This document shows positions 1 through 8,805 of a DNA stretch of 40,805 nt, piece by piece. The stretch's first letter is position 1, and every line of letters begins with the position of its first letter. The translations under genes were made by a program, and so were the position numbers. Under the pieces are notes generated by a model. It searched no databases and was not told the DNA's origin. It saw nothing but the letters and a program-made list of their open reading frames with translations. The DNA comes from Oscillospiraceae bacterium (GTDB taxonomy: Bacteria > Bacillota > Clostridia > Oscillospirales > Oscillospiraceae): positions 1-40,805 of the forward strand of contig JAHHSG010000019.1 of assembly GCA_020025305.1 (NCBI GenBank), in the 5' to 3' direction.

Positions 1-246
1 CTTTTTTATGCCCCAAATAAGCTCTGTTTCCAAAGATGACAAAGGGTCTTTCCCATCAACTGGTAGAATTTAAACCCACATATTTCGGCATTTGGGAGCT
101 GGAAAGCAGGCAGCGCCCTTTTCCTCAGAATTAAATAGACGATCTCTAGGGTGTGAATTGCGCGTATAGACCGGCGCATTTTTCCGTACTTTGGCAGAAG
201 GAATATGAATTCCATTATTAAATTAATGATAAACATTAAAAAATAA
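1..246. other. AT-rich left edge without a recognised gene
   Basis: I see no supported gene. The open frame on the minus strand here has no family resemblance and no convincing ribosome binding site. The right end of the stretch runs into the promoter of the DUF2975 gene. Confidence 0.5.
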
Positions 247-275
247 TTGACAAAGATGTATCGGCGTGTTATACT
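247..275 (+). promoter_or_regulatory. Sigma-A type promoter of the DUF2975/HTH operon
   Basis: TTGACA (247-252) and TATACT (270-275) are separated by exactly 17 bp and lie about 95 bp before the start of the DUF2975 gene. This is a near-consensus vegetative promoter. Confidence 0.75.
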
Positions 276-369
276 CGCCTCATCTAAAGCTGCTGTGCTT
301 TTTGGGCGGTGCAGATGGGTCTGCCTCCCCACCGTTTGAGCAGCGAATCCAAAAGGAGGAAACCCTATT

Positions 370-945
370 ATGGAAAATCATAAAATGATCAAGTTGGCAC
401 AAATCCTGGAAAAAGTTTTTACTGTCCTTTTCTGGCTTTTGATCGCGGGCAGTGTTCTGGCGGTAATCTTCGGTGTTTACGTCCTGTTCAACCCGCAGCA
501 GATTAAGTCTTCACTGGTTCTTGGCCCAGTCTCACTCACTCTTCGAGATGGATTTTCTTACAGCAGCGTGGAAATAATTCCGATTCTGCTCTTTCCGCTT
601 TTGATGCTTCCCTTGCTGCTCGCCTTTCTCTGGACGCTCAAGGCCATCTTTCGGCCTATTTCCATGGGGAAACCCTTTGAAAAGGTAGGCAAACTGATCC
701 GCCGTCTGGCGTGGCTGGAACTGGCCGGTGGATTTCTTTTCGCCATCTGCACCTGGTTTTCACAGCGCTGCATGTTCCAAGCCTACGAGATAGATCAGCT
801 GCTACTCAATGACAGGATTCAGGCAGTCTCCTATCAACCAGAAGTAAGCCTGAATTTTCTGTTGTATTTCGCAGTGCTGTTTTTGTTGAGCTGGGTGTTT
901 GACTATGGTAAAACGCTTCAGCAGCTTTCGGACGAAACGCTTTGA
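370..945 (+). CDS. DUF2975 family membrane protein
   Basis: A 191-aa integral membrane protein with about four hydrophobic segments (roughly residues 15-40, 70-92, 113-130 and 160-178). Size and arrangement match the DUF2975 family, whose biochemical role is unknown. AAAGGAGG is placed about 10 nt before the ATG. The gene is followed 12 bp later by a small Cro/C1-type HTH gene. This pairing (DUF2975 plus YozG-like regulator) is a recurring two-gene module in Firmicutes, and the two are probably co-transcribed from the promoter at 247-275. The family call is from overall resemblance; the partnership with the regulator is inferred. Confidence 0.75.
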   Translation: MENHKMIKLAQILEKVFTVLFWLLIAGSVLAVIFGVYVLFNPQQIKSSLVLGPVSLTLRDGFSYSSVEIIPILLFPLLMLPLLLAFLWTLKAIFRPISMGKPFEKVGKLIRRLAWLELAGGFLFAICTWFSQRCMFQAYEIDQLLLNDRIQAVSYQPEVSLNFLLYFAVLFLLSWVFDYGKTLQQLSDETL

Positions 946-957
946 TGAGGTGACAAA

Positions 958-1179
958 ATGGCGATTATCTTACGGTTAGATCGGGTAATGGCAGACCGGA
1001 AAATCAGCCTGAAAGAGCTGTCAGAACGGGTGGGGATTGCGAATGTGAACCTATCGAAAATCAAAACCGGCAAAATCAGTGCAATCCGGTTTTCCACGTT
1101 GGAAGCAATCTGCGATGTGCTGGACTGCCAGCCTGGGGACATTTTGGAATTTCAGCGGGATTCCGAAAAGCAGGATTGA
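958..1179 (+). CDS. Small Cro/C1-type HTH transcriptional regulator (YozG-like)
   Basis: A 73-aa protein that is almost entirely one helix-turn-helix domain. MADRKISLKELSERVGIANVNL forms helices 1-3, with the recognition helix around NVNLSKIKTGKIS, and it ends in the family-typical CDVLDCQPGDILEF segment. It has no effector domain, so it is a single-domain DNA-binding protein. GAGGTGA lies just before the ATG. It is the second gene of a two-gene operon with the DUF2975 membrane protein. In similar modules the regulator is thought to control its own operon; no operator can be assigned here. Confidence 0.85.
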   Translation: MAIILRLDRVMADRKISLKELSERVGIANVNLSKIKTGKISAIRFSTLEAICDVLDCQPGDILEFQRDSEKQD

Positions 1180-1380
1180 AATAATCCGGAATTCCTGTTT
1201 GAAATACTTAAACGGATGTGCCGGTTATCACAAGTGAAAATGGGGCTTAACGGAAGCAAGTTGTGACGAATTAGATGGGGAGCGGAGTCCAACAGACGAA
1301 AAGCAAAAAATAAATTTTTGGCTGCGCTGGAAAAAGCATTTGAGAGATGGCACGGCATCTAAAGTGTTCACTGGTTACAA

Positions 1381-1423
1381 AAAGAACGGCAGTTTACCGA
1401 GGGGTAAGCTGCCGTTCTTTTTT
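1381..1423 (+). terminator. Intrinsic terminator
   Basis: An 18-bp stem (1381-1398 with 1403-1420, one G-U pair) closes a 4-nt loop and runs into a T tract. It lies 200 bp after the HTH gene and is the first clear terminator of that operon. The A tract on the left side would also allow minus-strand function. Confidence 0.85.
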
Positions 1424-1737
1424 CTCGTTATACTAAAGGCCACAGGGGAGAAAACCGCGGATGCAGCTTTCTGCACCGCCACCCGGATGCAGTGCAGGGA
1501 GTTGATGCAGTGCAGGAAGTTTTTGCTGTTTGCAGCTATTTTTCAGGTAGAATAGGGGGACATCTGCGGCCGCCTCTCTGCCTGCGGAGAAGGATTTGAC
1601 ACCTCATCGCGGATAGGAAGGATAGTATCATCAAAACAGAATTCCATCTATATCCTATGAAATACAAAAAACTGCCTATATTCTGGGGCGGCATAGGCCA
1701 TTTTCTTGGTGGCTGAGCGGGGGATATTAACGGCTCC
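1424..1737. other. Intergenic stretch, no gene seen
   Basis: No protein of recognisable family. The only structure noticed is a short tandem-like repeat of GATGCAGTGCAGG (twice between about 1483 and 1517). No tRNA, riboswitch or terminator was recognised. Confidence 0.4.
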
Positions 1738-1767
1738 TTGACAAAAAATTCACATAATGTTCATATT
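1738..1767 (+). promoter_or_regulatory. Probable promoter of the dehydratase activase gene
   Basis: A perfect TTGACA (1738-1743) is followed after 18 bp by CATATT (1762-1767), about 70 bp before the gene. The -10 element is a moderate match, so the exact pairing is uncertain. Confidence 0.5.
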
Positions 1768-1836
1768 CTCTTACTAACATAATGATGAATAAATGCCCTT
1801 GTCAGCAGGGCAATGAGTGGGCAGGAGACGGCAGTT

Positions 1837-4800
1837 ATGAGAGAATATAGAGCGGGAATTGATATTGGTTCGACGACAGTCAAATTAGTGATAATAGATG
1901 AGGAAGGTGCGGTACTTTTCGGAAAGTACCGCCGTCACCATGCCCATACGCAAAAGACGTTGGCAGAGCTTTTGAAGGAGGCACGGCAGGCAATTGGTTC
2001 ATGCTTGCTGCGTGTAAAGATTACCGGATCTGGTGCAATCAGTGTAGGAAAGGCATTGGGGATCGCGTTTGTGCAGGAGGTAGTGGCTACCAGCGCTGCG
2101 GTGGAGTTTACGGCACCCCAGACCGATGTGGCCATTGAGCTGGGAGGGGAGGATGCCAAGATCATCTACTTTACCGGTGGATTGGAAGAGCGGATGAACG
2201 GCGTGTGCGCCGGCGGCACCGGCTCCTTCATTGACCAGATGGCGGCCCTTTTACAGATGGATGCTGCAGGACTGAATGAAGAGGCCGCCCACTATCAGGA
2301 AATTTATCCCATTGCCGCTCGGTGCGGCGTATTTGCCAAATCGGACATCCAACCACTTATCAACGAGGGAGCGACCAAAGCAGATCTGGCGGCGTCTATT
2401 TTTCAGGCGGTGGTCAATCAAACCATCTCCGGCCTTGCCTGCGGCAAGCCTATCCGGGGATGTGTGGCATTTTTGGGCGGACCTCTCCACTTTTTGCCGG
2501 AATTGAAAAATGCTTTCATCCGTACCCTGCATCTGACACCCGAAAACGTGGTAGACCCGTCCAACTCTCACCTTTTTGCTGCCTTAGGCACGGCGCTGGA
2601 GGCAGAGAATGCGGAGAGCGTAGCCTTGGATGCACTATTGGAGCAGATAGAAAAAGGGGTGCAGGTGCAGTGTGAAGTGAAGCGTCTGGAGCCGCTCTTT
2701 GCCAATGAAGATGCTTACCGGACGTTCTGTGCCCGCCATGATCAGGCGGTGCTGCGCAAAGGATCTATCGAAGAATATGAGGGAGAGTGCTTTTTGGGGA
2801 TTGATGCCGGTTCTACCACGACCAAGATGGCGCTCATTGGCAAAGAGGGGGAGCTGCTGTTCTCCTTCTATGCCGGAAATCAGGGAAACCCGATCCAAAC
2901 GGCGATGACAGCCATGCGCCTTTTGCAGGAAAAACTGCCGGCGAGGGCGCAAATCGTCCGCAGCTGTTCTACCGGCTATGGGGAGGCACTGCTGCAATCT
3001 GCGTTTTGTCTGGATGAGGGGGAAGTGGAGACGGTGGCACACTGTACGGCTGCCCGATTCTTCGATCCGAAGGCGGACTGTGTGCTGGATATCGGCGGGC
3101 AGGACATGAAGTTTATCCGGCTCAAGAACGGTGTAGTGGACAATGTGATTCTCAACGAGGCCTGCTCTTCCGGTTGTGGCTCTTTTATTGAGAATTTTGC
3201 CGCATCACTGGGATATACGGCCCCGGATTTTGCGGCACAGGCACTATTTGCGCCTCATCCCGTGGATCTGGGCACCCGGTGTACCGTCTTTATGAACTCC
3301 AATGTAAAGCAGGCCCAAAAAGAGGGGGCGGATGTCTCAGACATCTCGGCGGGGCTTGCCTATTCCGTTATTAAGAATGCCCTCTTTAAAGTGATCAAAC
3401 TGGCGGACGCACAGGAATTGGGCGAGCACATTGTGGTGCAGGGAGGTACCTTTCATAATCAAGCCGTGCTGCGGGCCTTTGAGAAAGTTTCGGGCCGGGA
3501 GGTCACCTGCCCTGATATTGCAGGCTTGATGGGCGCTTTTGGCGCGGCACTGATCGCTCGGAACCATTATCACGGGCAGAAAAGTACCATGCTTCCTATC
3601 GAGGAAATCCTTGACTTGCACTATACCACTGCAACAACCCGGTGCAGAGGATGCAATAACCACTGTATGCTGACGGTAAATACGTTCCCCGGCGGACGCC
3701 GTCATATCACCGGCAACCGCTGCGAAAAAGGACTGGGCGGCGGTGGCAGCGCTAAAAAGGCGCCCAATCTGGTGGCCTATAAGCGCCAGCGGATGTTCGA
3801 CTATCCGCCTCTTGCGCCGGAGGAGGCACCACGGGGTGTTATCGGTATTCCCCGTGTACTCAATATGTATGAGAATTATCCCTTTTGGGCCACATTTTTC
3901 CGCAAGCTGGGGTTTTCCGTAATGCTCTCCCCCTTCTCCAGCCGTCAACTCTATGAACTGGGGATGGAGTCTATCCCCTCGGAGTCGGAATGCTATCCGG
4001 CCAAGCTGGCCCACGGTCATGTGCAGTGGCTGATTGACCACGGCGTCAAGACGATTTTCCATCCCTGCGTGTTTTATGAGCATCAGGAGACGGACAGCGC
4101 CCAGAACCACTATAACTGCCCGATTGTGGTCAGCTATCCCGAGAATTTAAAGAATAATGTGGAGGCGGTGAGCCGTGGTGAGGTGCACTATGTGCGGCCT
4201 TTTATCGCCATGACCAACGAGAAAACTGCCGCCGATCGGCTGGTGCCGCTGATGCGGCAGGAGTGGGGTGTGGAGGAAAAGGAAGTGCGCTCCGCCGTTC
4301 ATGCGGCATGGCAGGAGCAGCTGCAAGCCAAGGCGGATGTGCGGGAAGAGGGGCAGCGAGTTCTCCAGTGGATGGAAGACAATGGAAAGCGGGGCATTGT
4401 GCTGGCAGGTCGCCCCTACCATATCGACCCGGAGATCAACCACGGCATTCCGGAGCTGATTACCTCCTATGATCTGGCGGTGCTGACCGAGGACAGCCTT
4501 CCCATCGACCGCTGCCCCGATCGCCCCTTGCGTGTGCTGGATCAGTGGGTATACCACTCCCGGCTCTATCATGCCGCACAATTTGTTTGCGGGCGAGAGG
4601 ATCTGGAACTGGTGCAGCTTAACTCCTTTGGCTGCGGTCTGGATGCTGTCACCACCGATCAGGTAGCGGAGATTTTGGAGGGCAGCAACAAGCTCTACAC
4701 CGTGCTGAAAATCGACGAGGTAAACAATCTGGGTGCGGCCCGCATCCGTATTCGCAGTCTCATCGCCGCTATGAATATGCGCCGGGAGCAGGGAGCACAT

Positions 4801-6072
4801 CCGCACCAGCGCAGCAGTGTGTATCACCGCACGGAGTTCACAAAGAAGATGTTCCAAGAGGGCTACACCATTCTGGCACCCCAGATGAGCCCCATCCACT
4901 TTGAGATTCTGGAGCCTGTGTTCCGGCGCTATGGCTTCCGGGTGGAAATTTTGAAAAATGACAATCGTGCGGCTATTGAAACAGGGCTGCGATATGTAAA
5001 CAACGATGCCTGCTTTCCTTCCATCACGGTGGTGGGGCAGATGATGGAGGCGGTGTTGTCGGGGCGGTACGATACAGATCATCTGGCCCTTTTGATGAGC
5101 CAGACCGGCGGCTGCTGCCGTGCCAGCAACTATGTTGGTTTCATCCGCCGTGCGCTGGATAAAGCGGGTCTATCCCATATCCCTGTCATTTCCCTCAATG
5201 CCGGCGGTTTAGAGAAGAACGAAGGCTTCAGATTGCCGCCGGCGCTGCTGCTGGCGGCGGGGCGAGCCCTTGTCTATGGCGACCTCTTGATGCGCTGTGT
5301 GTATCGTGTCCGGCCGTATGAGGTGGTGCCGGGCAGTGCCGATGCACTCCATGCTCGGTTGAGGGAGCGCTGCATCGATTCGCTGGTCAATCCCAAGAGC
5401 CGGGATACATATGGAGACCTCTGCCGCCAGATTGTGGAGGCATTTGATCATCTCCCTATCCACGAGAATATGAAAAAGCCCCGGGTGGGCGTGGTCGGCG
5501 AGATTCTGGTGAAATATATGCCCTTGGCCAATAACCATCTGGTGGAACTGCTGGAGCGGGAGGGTGCCGAGGCCGTGGTGCCGGATCTGCTGGATTTCAT
5601 CAATTACTCGCTCTATAATAGCCAGTACCGCCATACGTATCTGGGGGTGAGCTGGAAGGCGGCGGCTGCCTCGAAAGTGGGGATCCGAGCCATTCGTGCT
5701 CTGCGTATGCCGGCGATCCGTGCTTTGGAAAAGAGCCGGCGCTTTGAAGCGCCCCTGCCCATTGAGAAAGTTGCACAGCTGGCCAAGCCCTTCCTTTCCA
5801 TTGGCAATCAGTACGGGGAAGGGTGGTTTCTCACGGGAGAGATGGTGGAGCTTCTTTTAAGCGGTACGCCCAATATCGTCTGCATCCAGCCCTTTGCGTG
5901 TCTGCCCAACCATGTGGTGGGGAAGGGCGTGATCAAACGACTGCGCAGCGAGTATCCGCAGGCCAATATTGCCGCCGTGGACTATGATCCCGGTGCTAGT
6001 GAAGTCAATCAGCTCAACCGTATCAAGCTGATGCTGGCTGCCGCAGCGCGGCGAAGCAAAAGCAAGGATTGA
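1837..6072 (+). CDS. Large acyl-CoA dehydratase activase (BadF/BadG/BcrA/HgdC ATPase, fused)
   Basis: About 1411 aa. Two ASKHA-fold ATPase modules open the protein: GIDIGSTT near residues 6-13 and GIDAGSTTTK near 320. Each has the cluster-binding cysteine motif of this family (VCAGGTGSF near 124; ACSSGCGSF near 441). A CRGCNNHC cysteine motif near 602 and a DUF2229/COG3581-like region (about 650-1411) follow. The family couples ATP hydrolysis to one-electron transfer that activates 2-hydroxyacyl-CoA dehydratases; this long form is usually annotated activase-related. The start at 1837 is preferred over 1813 because AGGAG (1823-1827) lies 9 nt before it. No dehydratase subunits or acyl-CoA genes are adjacent, so the partner enzyme is unknown. 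Confidence 0.85.
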   Translation: MREYRAGIDIGSTTVKLVIIDEEGAVLFGKYRRHHAHTQKTLAELLKEARQAIGSCLLRVKITGSGAISVGKALGIAFVQEVVATSAAVEFTAPQTDVAIELGGEDAKIIYFTGGLEERMNGVCAGGTGSFIDQMAALLQMDAAGLNEEAAHYQEIYPIAARCGVFAKSDIQPLINEGATKADLAASIFQAVVNQTISGLACGKPIRGCVAFLGGPLHFLPELKNAFIRTLHLTPENVVDPSNSHLFAALGTALEAENAESVALDALLEQIEKGVQVQCEVKRLEPLFANEDAYRTFCARHDQAVLRKGSIEEYEGECFLGIDAGSTTTKMALIGKEGELLFSFYAGNQGNPIQTAMTAMRLLQEKLPARAQIVRSCSTGYGEALLQSAFCLDEGEVETVAHCTAARFFDPKADCVLDIGGQDMKFIRLKNGVVDNVILNEACSSGCGSFIENFAASLGYTAPDFAAQALFAPHPVDLGTRCTVFMNSNVKQAQKEGADVSDISAGLAYSVIKNALFKVIKLADAQELGEHIVVQGGTFHNQAVLRAFEKVSGREVTCPDIAGLMGAFGAALIARNHYHGQKSTMLPIEEILDLHYTTATTRCRGCNNHCMLTVNTFPGGRRHITGNRCEKGLGGGGSAKKAPNLVAYKRQRMFDYPPLAPEEAPRGVIGIPRVLNMYENYPFWATFFRKLGFSVMLSPFSSRQLYELGMESIPSESECYPAKLAHGHVQWLIDHGVKTIFHPCVFYEHQETDSAQNHYNCPIVVSYPENLKNNVEAVSRGEVHYVRPFIAMTNEKTAADRLVPLMRQEWGVEEKEVRSAVHAAWQEQLQAKADVREEGQRVLQWMEDNGKRGIVLAGRPYHIDPEINHGIPELITSYDLAVLTEDSLPIDRCPDRPLRVLDQWVYHSRLYHAAQFVCGREDLELVQLNSFGCGLDAVTTDQVAEILEGSNKLYTVLKIDEVNNLGAARIRIRSLIAAMNMRREQGAHPHQRSSVYHRTEFTKKMFQEGYTILAPQMSPIHFEILEPVFRRYGFRVEILKNDNRAAIETGLRYVNNDACFPSITVVGQMMEAVLSGRYDTDHLALLMSQTGGCCRASNYVGFIRRALDKAGLSHIPVISLNAGGLEKNEGFRLPPALLLAAGRALVYGDLLMRCVYRVRPYEVVPGSADALHARLRERCIDSLVNPKSRDTYGDLCRQIVEAFDHLPIHENMKKPRVGVVGEILVKYMPLANNHLVELLEREGAEAVVPDLLDFINYSLYNSQYRHTYLGVSWKAAAASKVGIRAIRALRMPAIRALEKSRRFEAPLPIEKVAQLAKPFLSIGNQYGEGWFLTGEMVELLLSGTPNIVCIQPFACLPNHVVGKGVIKRLRSEYPQANIAAVDYDPGASEVNQLNRIKLMLAAAARRSKSKD

Positions 6073-6083
6073 AAGAGGAAAGA

Positions 6084-6118
6084 AGCGACCGCCGAAGGGC
6101 GGCCGCTCCTTTACTTTT
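6084..6118 (+). terminator. Intrinsic terminator after the activase gene
   Basis: A GC-rich stem (6084-6093 with 6098-6107, one mismatch) closes a GAAG loop and is followed by a T-rich stretch. Its T-rich tail overlaps the -35 region of the next promoter. Confidence 0.7.
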
Positions 6119-6138
6119 GAAGTGGGGAATGGTACAAT
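6110..6138 (+). promoter_or_regulatory. Promoter of pyrR
   Basis: TTTACT (6110-6115) and TACAAT (6133-6138) have 17-bp spacing and lie 27 bp before the pyrR start. The leader is too short for a PyrR-type attenuator, so pyrR itself seems not to be attenuated. Confidence 0.55.
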
Positions 6139-6165
6139 GAAAAAAACAGGAAGCGGAGGACAGAT

Positions 6166-6702
6166 ATGACGTATAAAGCGACCATTATGGACGAGGCGCA
6201 GGTGCGGCGCTCCATGGCGCGCATCGCCCATGAAATGATTGAGAAGAATAATGGCGCTGAGCACATCTGCCTTTTGGGAATCCGTCGCCGTGGCATCCCT
6301 CTTTCTAAGATGCTGGCAGAGAATATTGAGAAATATGAGGGGGTGTCTGTGCCGACGGGGTATATTGACATTGGCCTTTATCGAGATGATTTGACGGAAA
6401 TTGACATGCAAGCCACTACTTCCGATAGCTATATCCCTTGTGATGTGAAGGATTGCACCGTGGTGCTGGTGGACGATGTCATTTATACGGGGCGCACGGT
6501 TCGTGCCGCTATTGAGGCTGTGGTGCGTGCGGGACGGCCGCGTACCATCCAACTGGCGGTGCTCATCGACCGGGGGCACCGGGAACTGCCGATCCGGGCG
6601 GACTATGTAGGAAAAAATGTTCCTACATCACGAGATGAAATGGTGAGCGTCATGATGGAGGAGTTTGATGGCAAAACAGGTGTGGTTCTCTATGAACTTT
6701 GA
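6166..6702 (+). CDS. pyrR: Bifunctional pyrimidine regulator PyrR / uracil phosphoribosyltransferase
   Basis: A 178-aa protein of the normal PyrR length. The PRPP-binding signature VVLVDDVIYTGRTVRAA lies at about residues 98-114, and the N-terminal DEAQVRRSMARIAHEMIEKN and GIRRRGIPL segments are typical of PyrR. In Firmicutes PyrR binds UMP and the leader RNA of pyr operons to promote transcription termination, and it has weak uracil phosphoribosyltransferase activity. Here it is monocistronic. The pyrF-pyrE pair lies 0.8 kb downstream in convergent orientation, separated by pduL, so the usual pyrR-first operon has been split. Confidence 0.95.
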   Translation: MTYKATIMDEAQVRRSMARIAHEMIEKNNGAEHICLLGIRRRGIPLSKMLAENIEKYEGVSVPTGYIDIGLYRDDLTEIDMQATTSDSYIPCDVKDCTVVLVDDVIYTGRTVRAAIEAVVRAGRPRTIQLAVLIDRGHRELPIRADYVGKNVPTSRDEMVSVMMEEFDGKTGVVLYEL

Positions 6703-6775
6703 AAAAACCATCCAAACTACAGGTGAATTTGTCGCTTGACGTTGAAATAGCCTTTCTTTTTGAGAATAGGTGTAG

Positions 6776-6781
6776 TATAAT
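6776..6781 (+). promoter_or_regulatory. -10 element of the pduL promoter
   Basis: A perfect TATAAT lies about 50 bp before the pduL start. No good -35 sits 16-18 bp upstream (TTTCTT at 6753-6758 is the best), so the promoter may depend on an activator. Confidence 0.5.
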
Positions 6782-6830
6782 ATATGTTGCTTTTTAGTGA
6801 GTACATTCACGAAGAAAAGGAGAAAAAGAT

Positions 6831-7406
6831 ATGGAAAACAAAGTTTTGGTAGAAACTTCTGCAAGACACGTACATCTGACAGAGGAGCACATCGCTGCTC
6901 TGTTCGGTGAGGGTGCCAAGCTGACCCACAAGAAGGATCTGTCCCAGCCCGGCCAGTTTGCATGTCAGGAGCGTGTGGACATTGTTGGTCCTAAGAAGAC
7001 CATCAGCAACGTCATCATTCTGGGGCCTGCCCGTCCTGAGTCTCAGGTTGAGGTTTCCCTGACCGACGCCCGCGTGCTGGGCGTGCCCGGTATGGTTCGT
7101 ATGTCCGGCGATATTGCCGGTACCCCCGGCTGCAAGCTGGTGGGCCCTGCCGGTGAGGTGGAGCTGACCGAGGGCGTGATCGTGGCAAAGCGTCACATCC
7201 ACATGACTCCCGAGGATGCCGCTCACTTCAACGTGGCAGACAAGGAAGTGGTCAAGGTGCGCATCGACTCTGAGCGCAGTGCTGAGCTGGACGACGTTGT
7301 CGTGCGTGTCAGCCCCAAGTTCGCTCTGGCAATGCACATCGACACCGATGAGGCCAATGCCACCTGCGCCTTTGGCACCTGCTACGGTACGGTCATCAAG
7401 AAGTAA
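6831..7406 (+). CDS. pduL: Phosphate propanoyltransferase / phosphotransacylase PduL
   Basis: 191 aa, consistent with a PduL without a microcompartment-targeting extension. It has two copies of the PduL domain with the conserved histidine motifs SARHVHLT (residues 10-17) and AKRHIHMT (about 122-129), which hold the two zinc ions. PduL exchanges phosphate and CoA between acyl-CoA and acyl-phosphate. No encapsulation peptide, shell protein or pdu/eut gene is nearby. A cytosolic housekeeping phosphotransacetylase role, feeding acetate kinase, is therefore the best inference. AAAAGGAG sits before the ATG. A strong bidirectional terminator follows. Confidence 0.92.
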   Translation: MENKVLVETSARHVHLTEEHIAALFGEGAKLTHKKDLSQPGQFACQERVDIVGPKKTISNVIILGPARPESQVEVSLTDARVLGVPGMVRMSGDIAGTPGCKLVGPAGEVELTEGVIVAKRHIHMTPEDAAHFNVADKEVVKVRIDSERSAELDDVVVRVSPKFALAMHIDTDEANATCAFGTCYGTVIKK

Positions 7407-7422
7407 ATCACTGTTTTATAGA

Positions 7423-7456
7423 AAAATCCCCGTTCTCATAAGAGAACGGGGATTTT
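7423..7456. terminator. Bidirectional intrinsic terminator between pduL and pyrE
   Basis: A perfect 15-bp inverted repeat (7423-7437 with 7442-7456) with an ATAA loop. The A tract on the left and T tract on the right allow it to end both pduL (plus) and pyrF-pyrE (minus). Confidence 0.9.
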
Positions 7457-7471
7457 ATGCACGTACTTACT

Positions 7472-8101
7472 TTACATGATCCAACTCTCGTCACTGGGAT
7501 TGGCACGGAAAGCCAGCAGCGCGGGAATCTGCTCAGTTTGGATGTATCCTTCTTCGGCGGCGACCTCCAGCAAGGTATCGTAGTCGGAGGCCGACACGTT
7601 GCGCACCTTGTGCTCGGCGAGCCGATCTTCAGATTTCTTCATGCCATAGGTGAAGATGGAGGCCACACCCAGTACCTCCGCACCTACCTCGCGCAGAGCC
7701 TCTACCACTTCCACACAGCTGCCGGCGGTGGAAATCAGATCCTCGATGACTACCACCTTAGTGCCCGGTTCGCAGCGTCCCTCAATCTTGTTGTTGCGGC
7801 CGTGATCCTTGCTGCTGCTGCGGACATAGCCCATAGGCAGCCCCAGAATGGCGGCTACAATAGCAGCGTGGGCGATACCTGCCGTGCTGGTGCCCATGAC
7901 GGCTTCGCAGGCAGGATACTCCCGGCGGATAATCTCAGCCAGCGCATTTTCTACATGGTCACGCACAGTCACGTCTGATAGGGTCAAACGGTTATCACAG
8001 TAAATGGGACTTTTAATGCCGCTGGCCCAGATGAAGGGCTCGGTAGGACGCAGAAACACGGCACGGATGGAAAGCAGATCTCTGGCAATCAGTTTTTTCA
8101 T
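7472..8101 (-). CDS. pyrE: Orotate phosphoribosyltransferase
   Basis: A 209-aa enzyme converting orotate and PRPP to orotidine-5'-phosphate. The PRPP-binding motif reads VVVIEDLISTAGSCVEVV (about residues 115-132), slightly different from the more common STGGS form. GIKSPIYCDNRL (about 27-38) is the orotate-site region. It overlaps the upstream pyrF by 4 bp, so the two are translationally coupled. The operon ends at the shared terminator at 7423-7456. Confidence 0.95.
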   Translation of the reverse strand: MKKLIARDLLSIRAVFLRPTEPFIWASGIKSPIYCDNRLTLSDVTVRDHVENALAEIIRREYPACEAVMGTSTAGIAHAAIVAAILGLPMGYVRSSSKDHGRNNKIEGRCEPGTKVVVIEDLISTAGSCVEVVEALREVGAEVLGVASIFTYGMKKSEDRLAEHKVRNVSASDYDTLLEVAAEEGYIQTEQIPALLAFRANPSDESWIM

Positions 8102-8805
8102 TCTTCAAATCCTCCTTCAAAAGCGGCAGCGGCACGGCGATAGGCGGCCACAGGATCCTCGGCAGTGGTAATAGGACGGCCCATGACGATGTAGTGAGAG
8201 CCCAAGTGGTGTGCACCGGCAGGTGTGGTGACGCGCTTCTGGTCTCCCTTGTCGTCCAGAGAGAAACGGATTCCGGGGGTTACGGTGATGAAGCCCTCGC
8301 CGCACTCGCGGATCACATCCTTGACCTCCAAGGGAGAGCAGACCACACCGTGGCATCCCGCGCCCTGAGAGACAGCGGCATAGTGGCGTACGGTGTCAGC
8401 CATGGGATGGGGGATCCACAGTTCCTGCTGCATGATCTCCTCGGTGGTGCTGGTCAGTTGGGTCACAGAGAGCAAGATGGCATCGGAGCCCTTATCATCC
8501 AACGCACGGCGGGCGGCACGGATCATCTCGGAAGTGCCGGCAGCATGGACGTTGACCATGTCCACCTTTAAATCCGCCAGATTGCGCATGGCACGATAAA
8601 CGGTATTGGGAATGTCGTGGAGTTTCAAATCCAGAAAGATCTTGTGGCCGCGATCCTTGATCTGACGAACGATATCCGGCCCGCAAGAGTAGTACAGCTC
8701 CATGCCAATCTTGATGAACGGCTTCTCCTCTTTGAATAGATCCAAGAATGCAAGCGTCTCCTCACGGGTGGAGAAGTCGCAGGCGACAATGACTTCACGT
8801 TTCAT
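8098..8805 (-). CDS. pyrF: Orotidine-5'-phosphate decarboxylase
   Basis: A 235-aa TIM-barrel enzyme that decarboxylates OMP to UMP. VACDFSTREETLAFLD opens the barrel. The catalytic DLKLHDIPNTV motif lies near residues 59-69 and the phosphate-binding GIRF near 180. AAGGAGGGC is placed before the ATG. It is the first gene of a pyrF-pyrE operon on the minus strand. The untranslated region before it, in the direction of transcription, contains AACCGGGAGGCC, loosely like the PyrR anti-antiterminator loop consensus, but no complete attenuator could be drawn. Confidence 0.95.
   Translation of the reverse strand: MKREVIVACDFSTREETLAFLDLFKEEKPFIKIGMELYYSCGPDIVRQIKDRGHKIFLDLKLHDIPNTVYRAMRNLADLKVDMVNVHAAGTSEMIRAARRALDDKGSDAILLSVTQLTSTTEEIMQQELWIPHPMADTVRHYAAVSQGAGCHGVVCSPLEVKDVIRECGEGFITVTPGIRFSLDDKGDQKRVTTPAGAHHLGSHYIVMGRPITTAEDPVAAYRRAAAAFEGGFEE

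Noticed and set aside
6..332. 108-aa open frame on the minus strand at the left edge
   Set aside because: No family resemblance, no ribosome binding site, and it overlaps the promoter of the DUF2975 gene.
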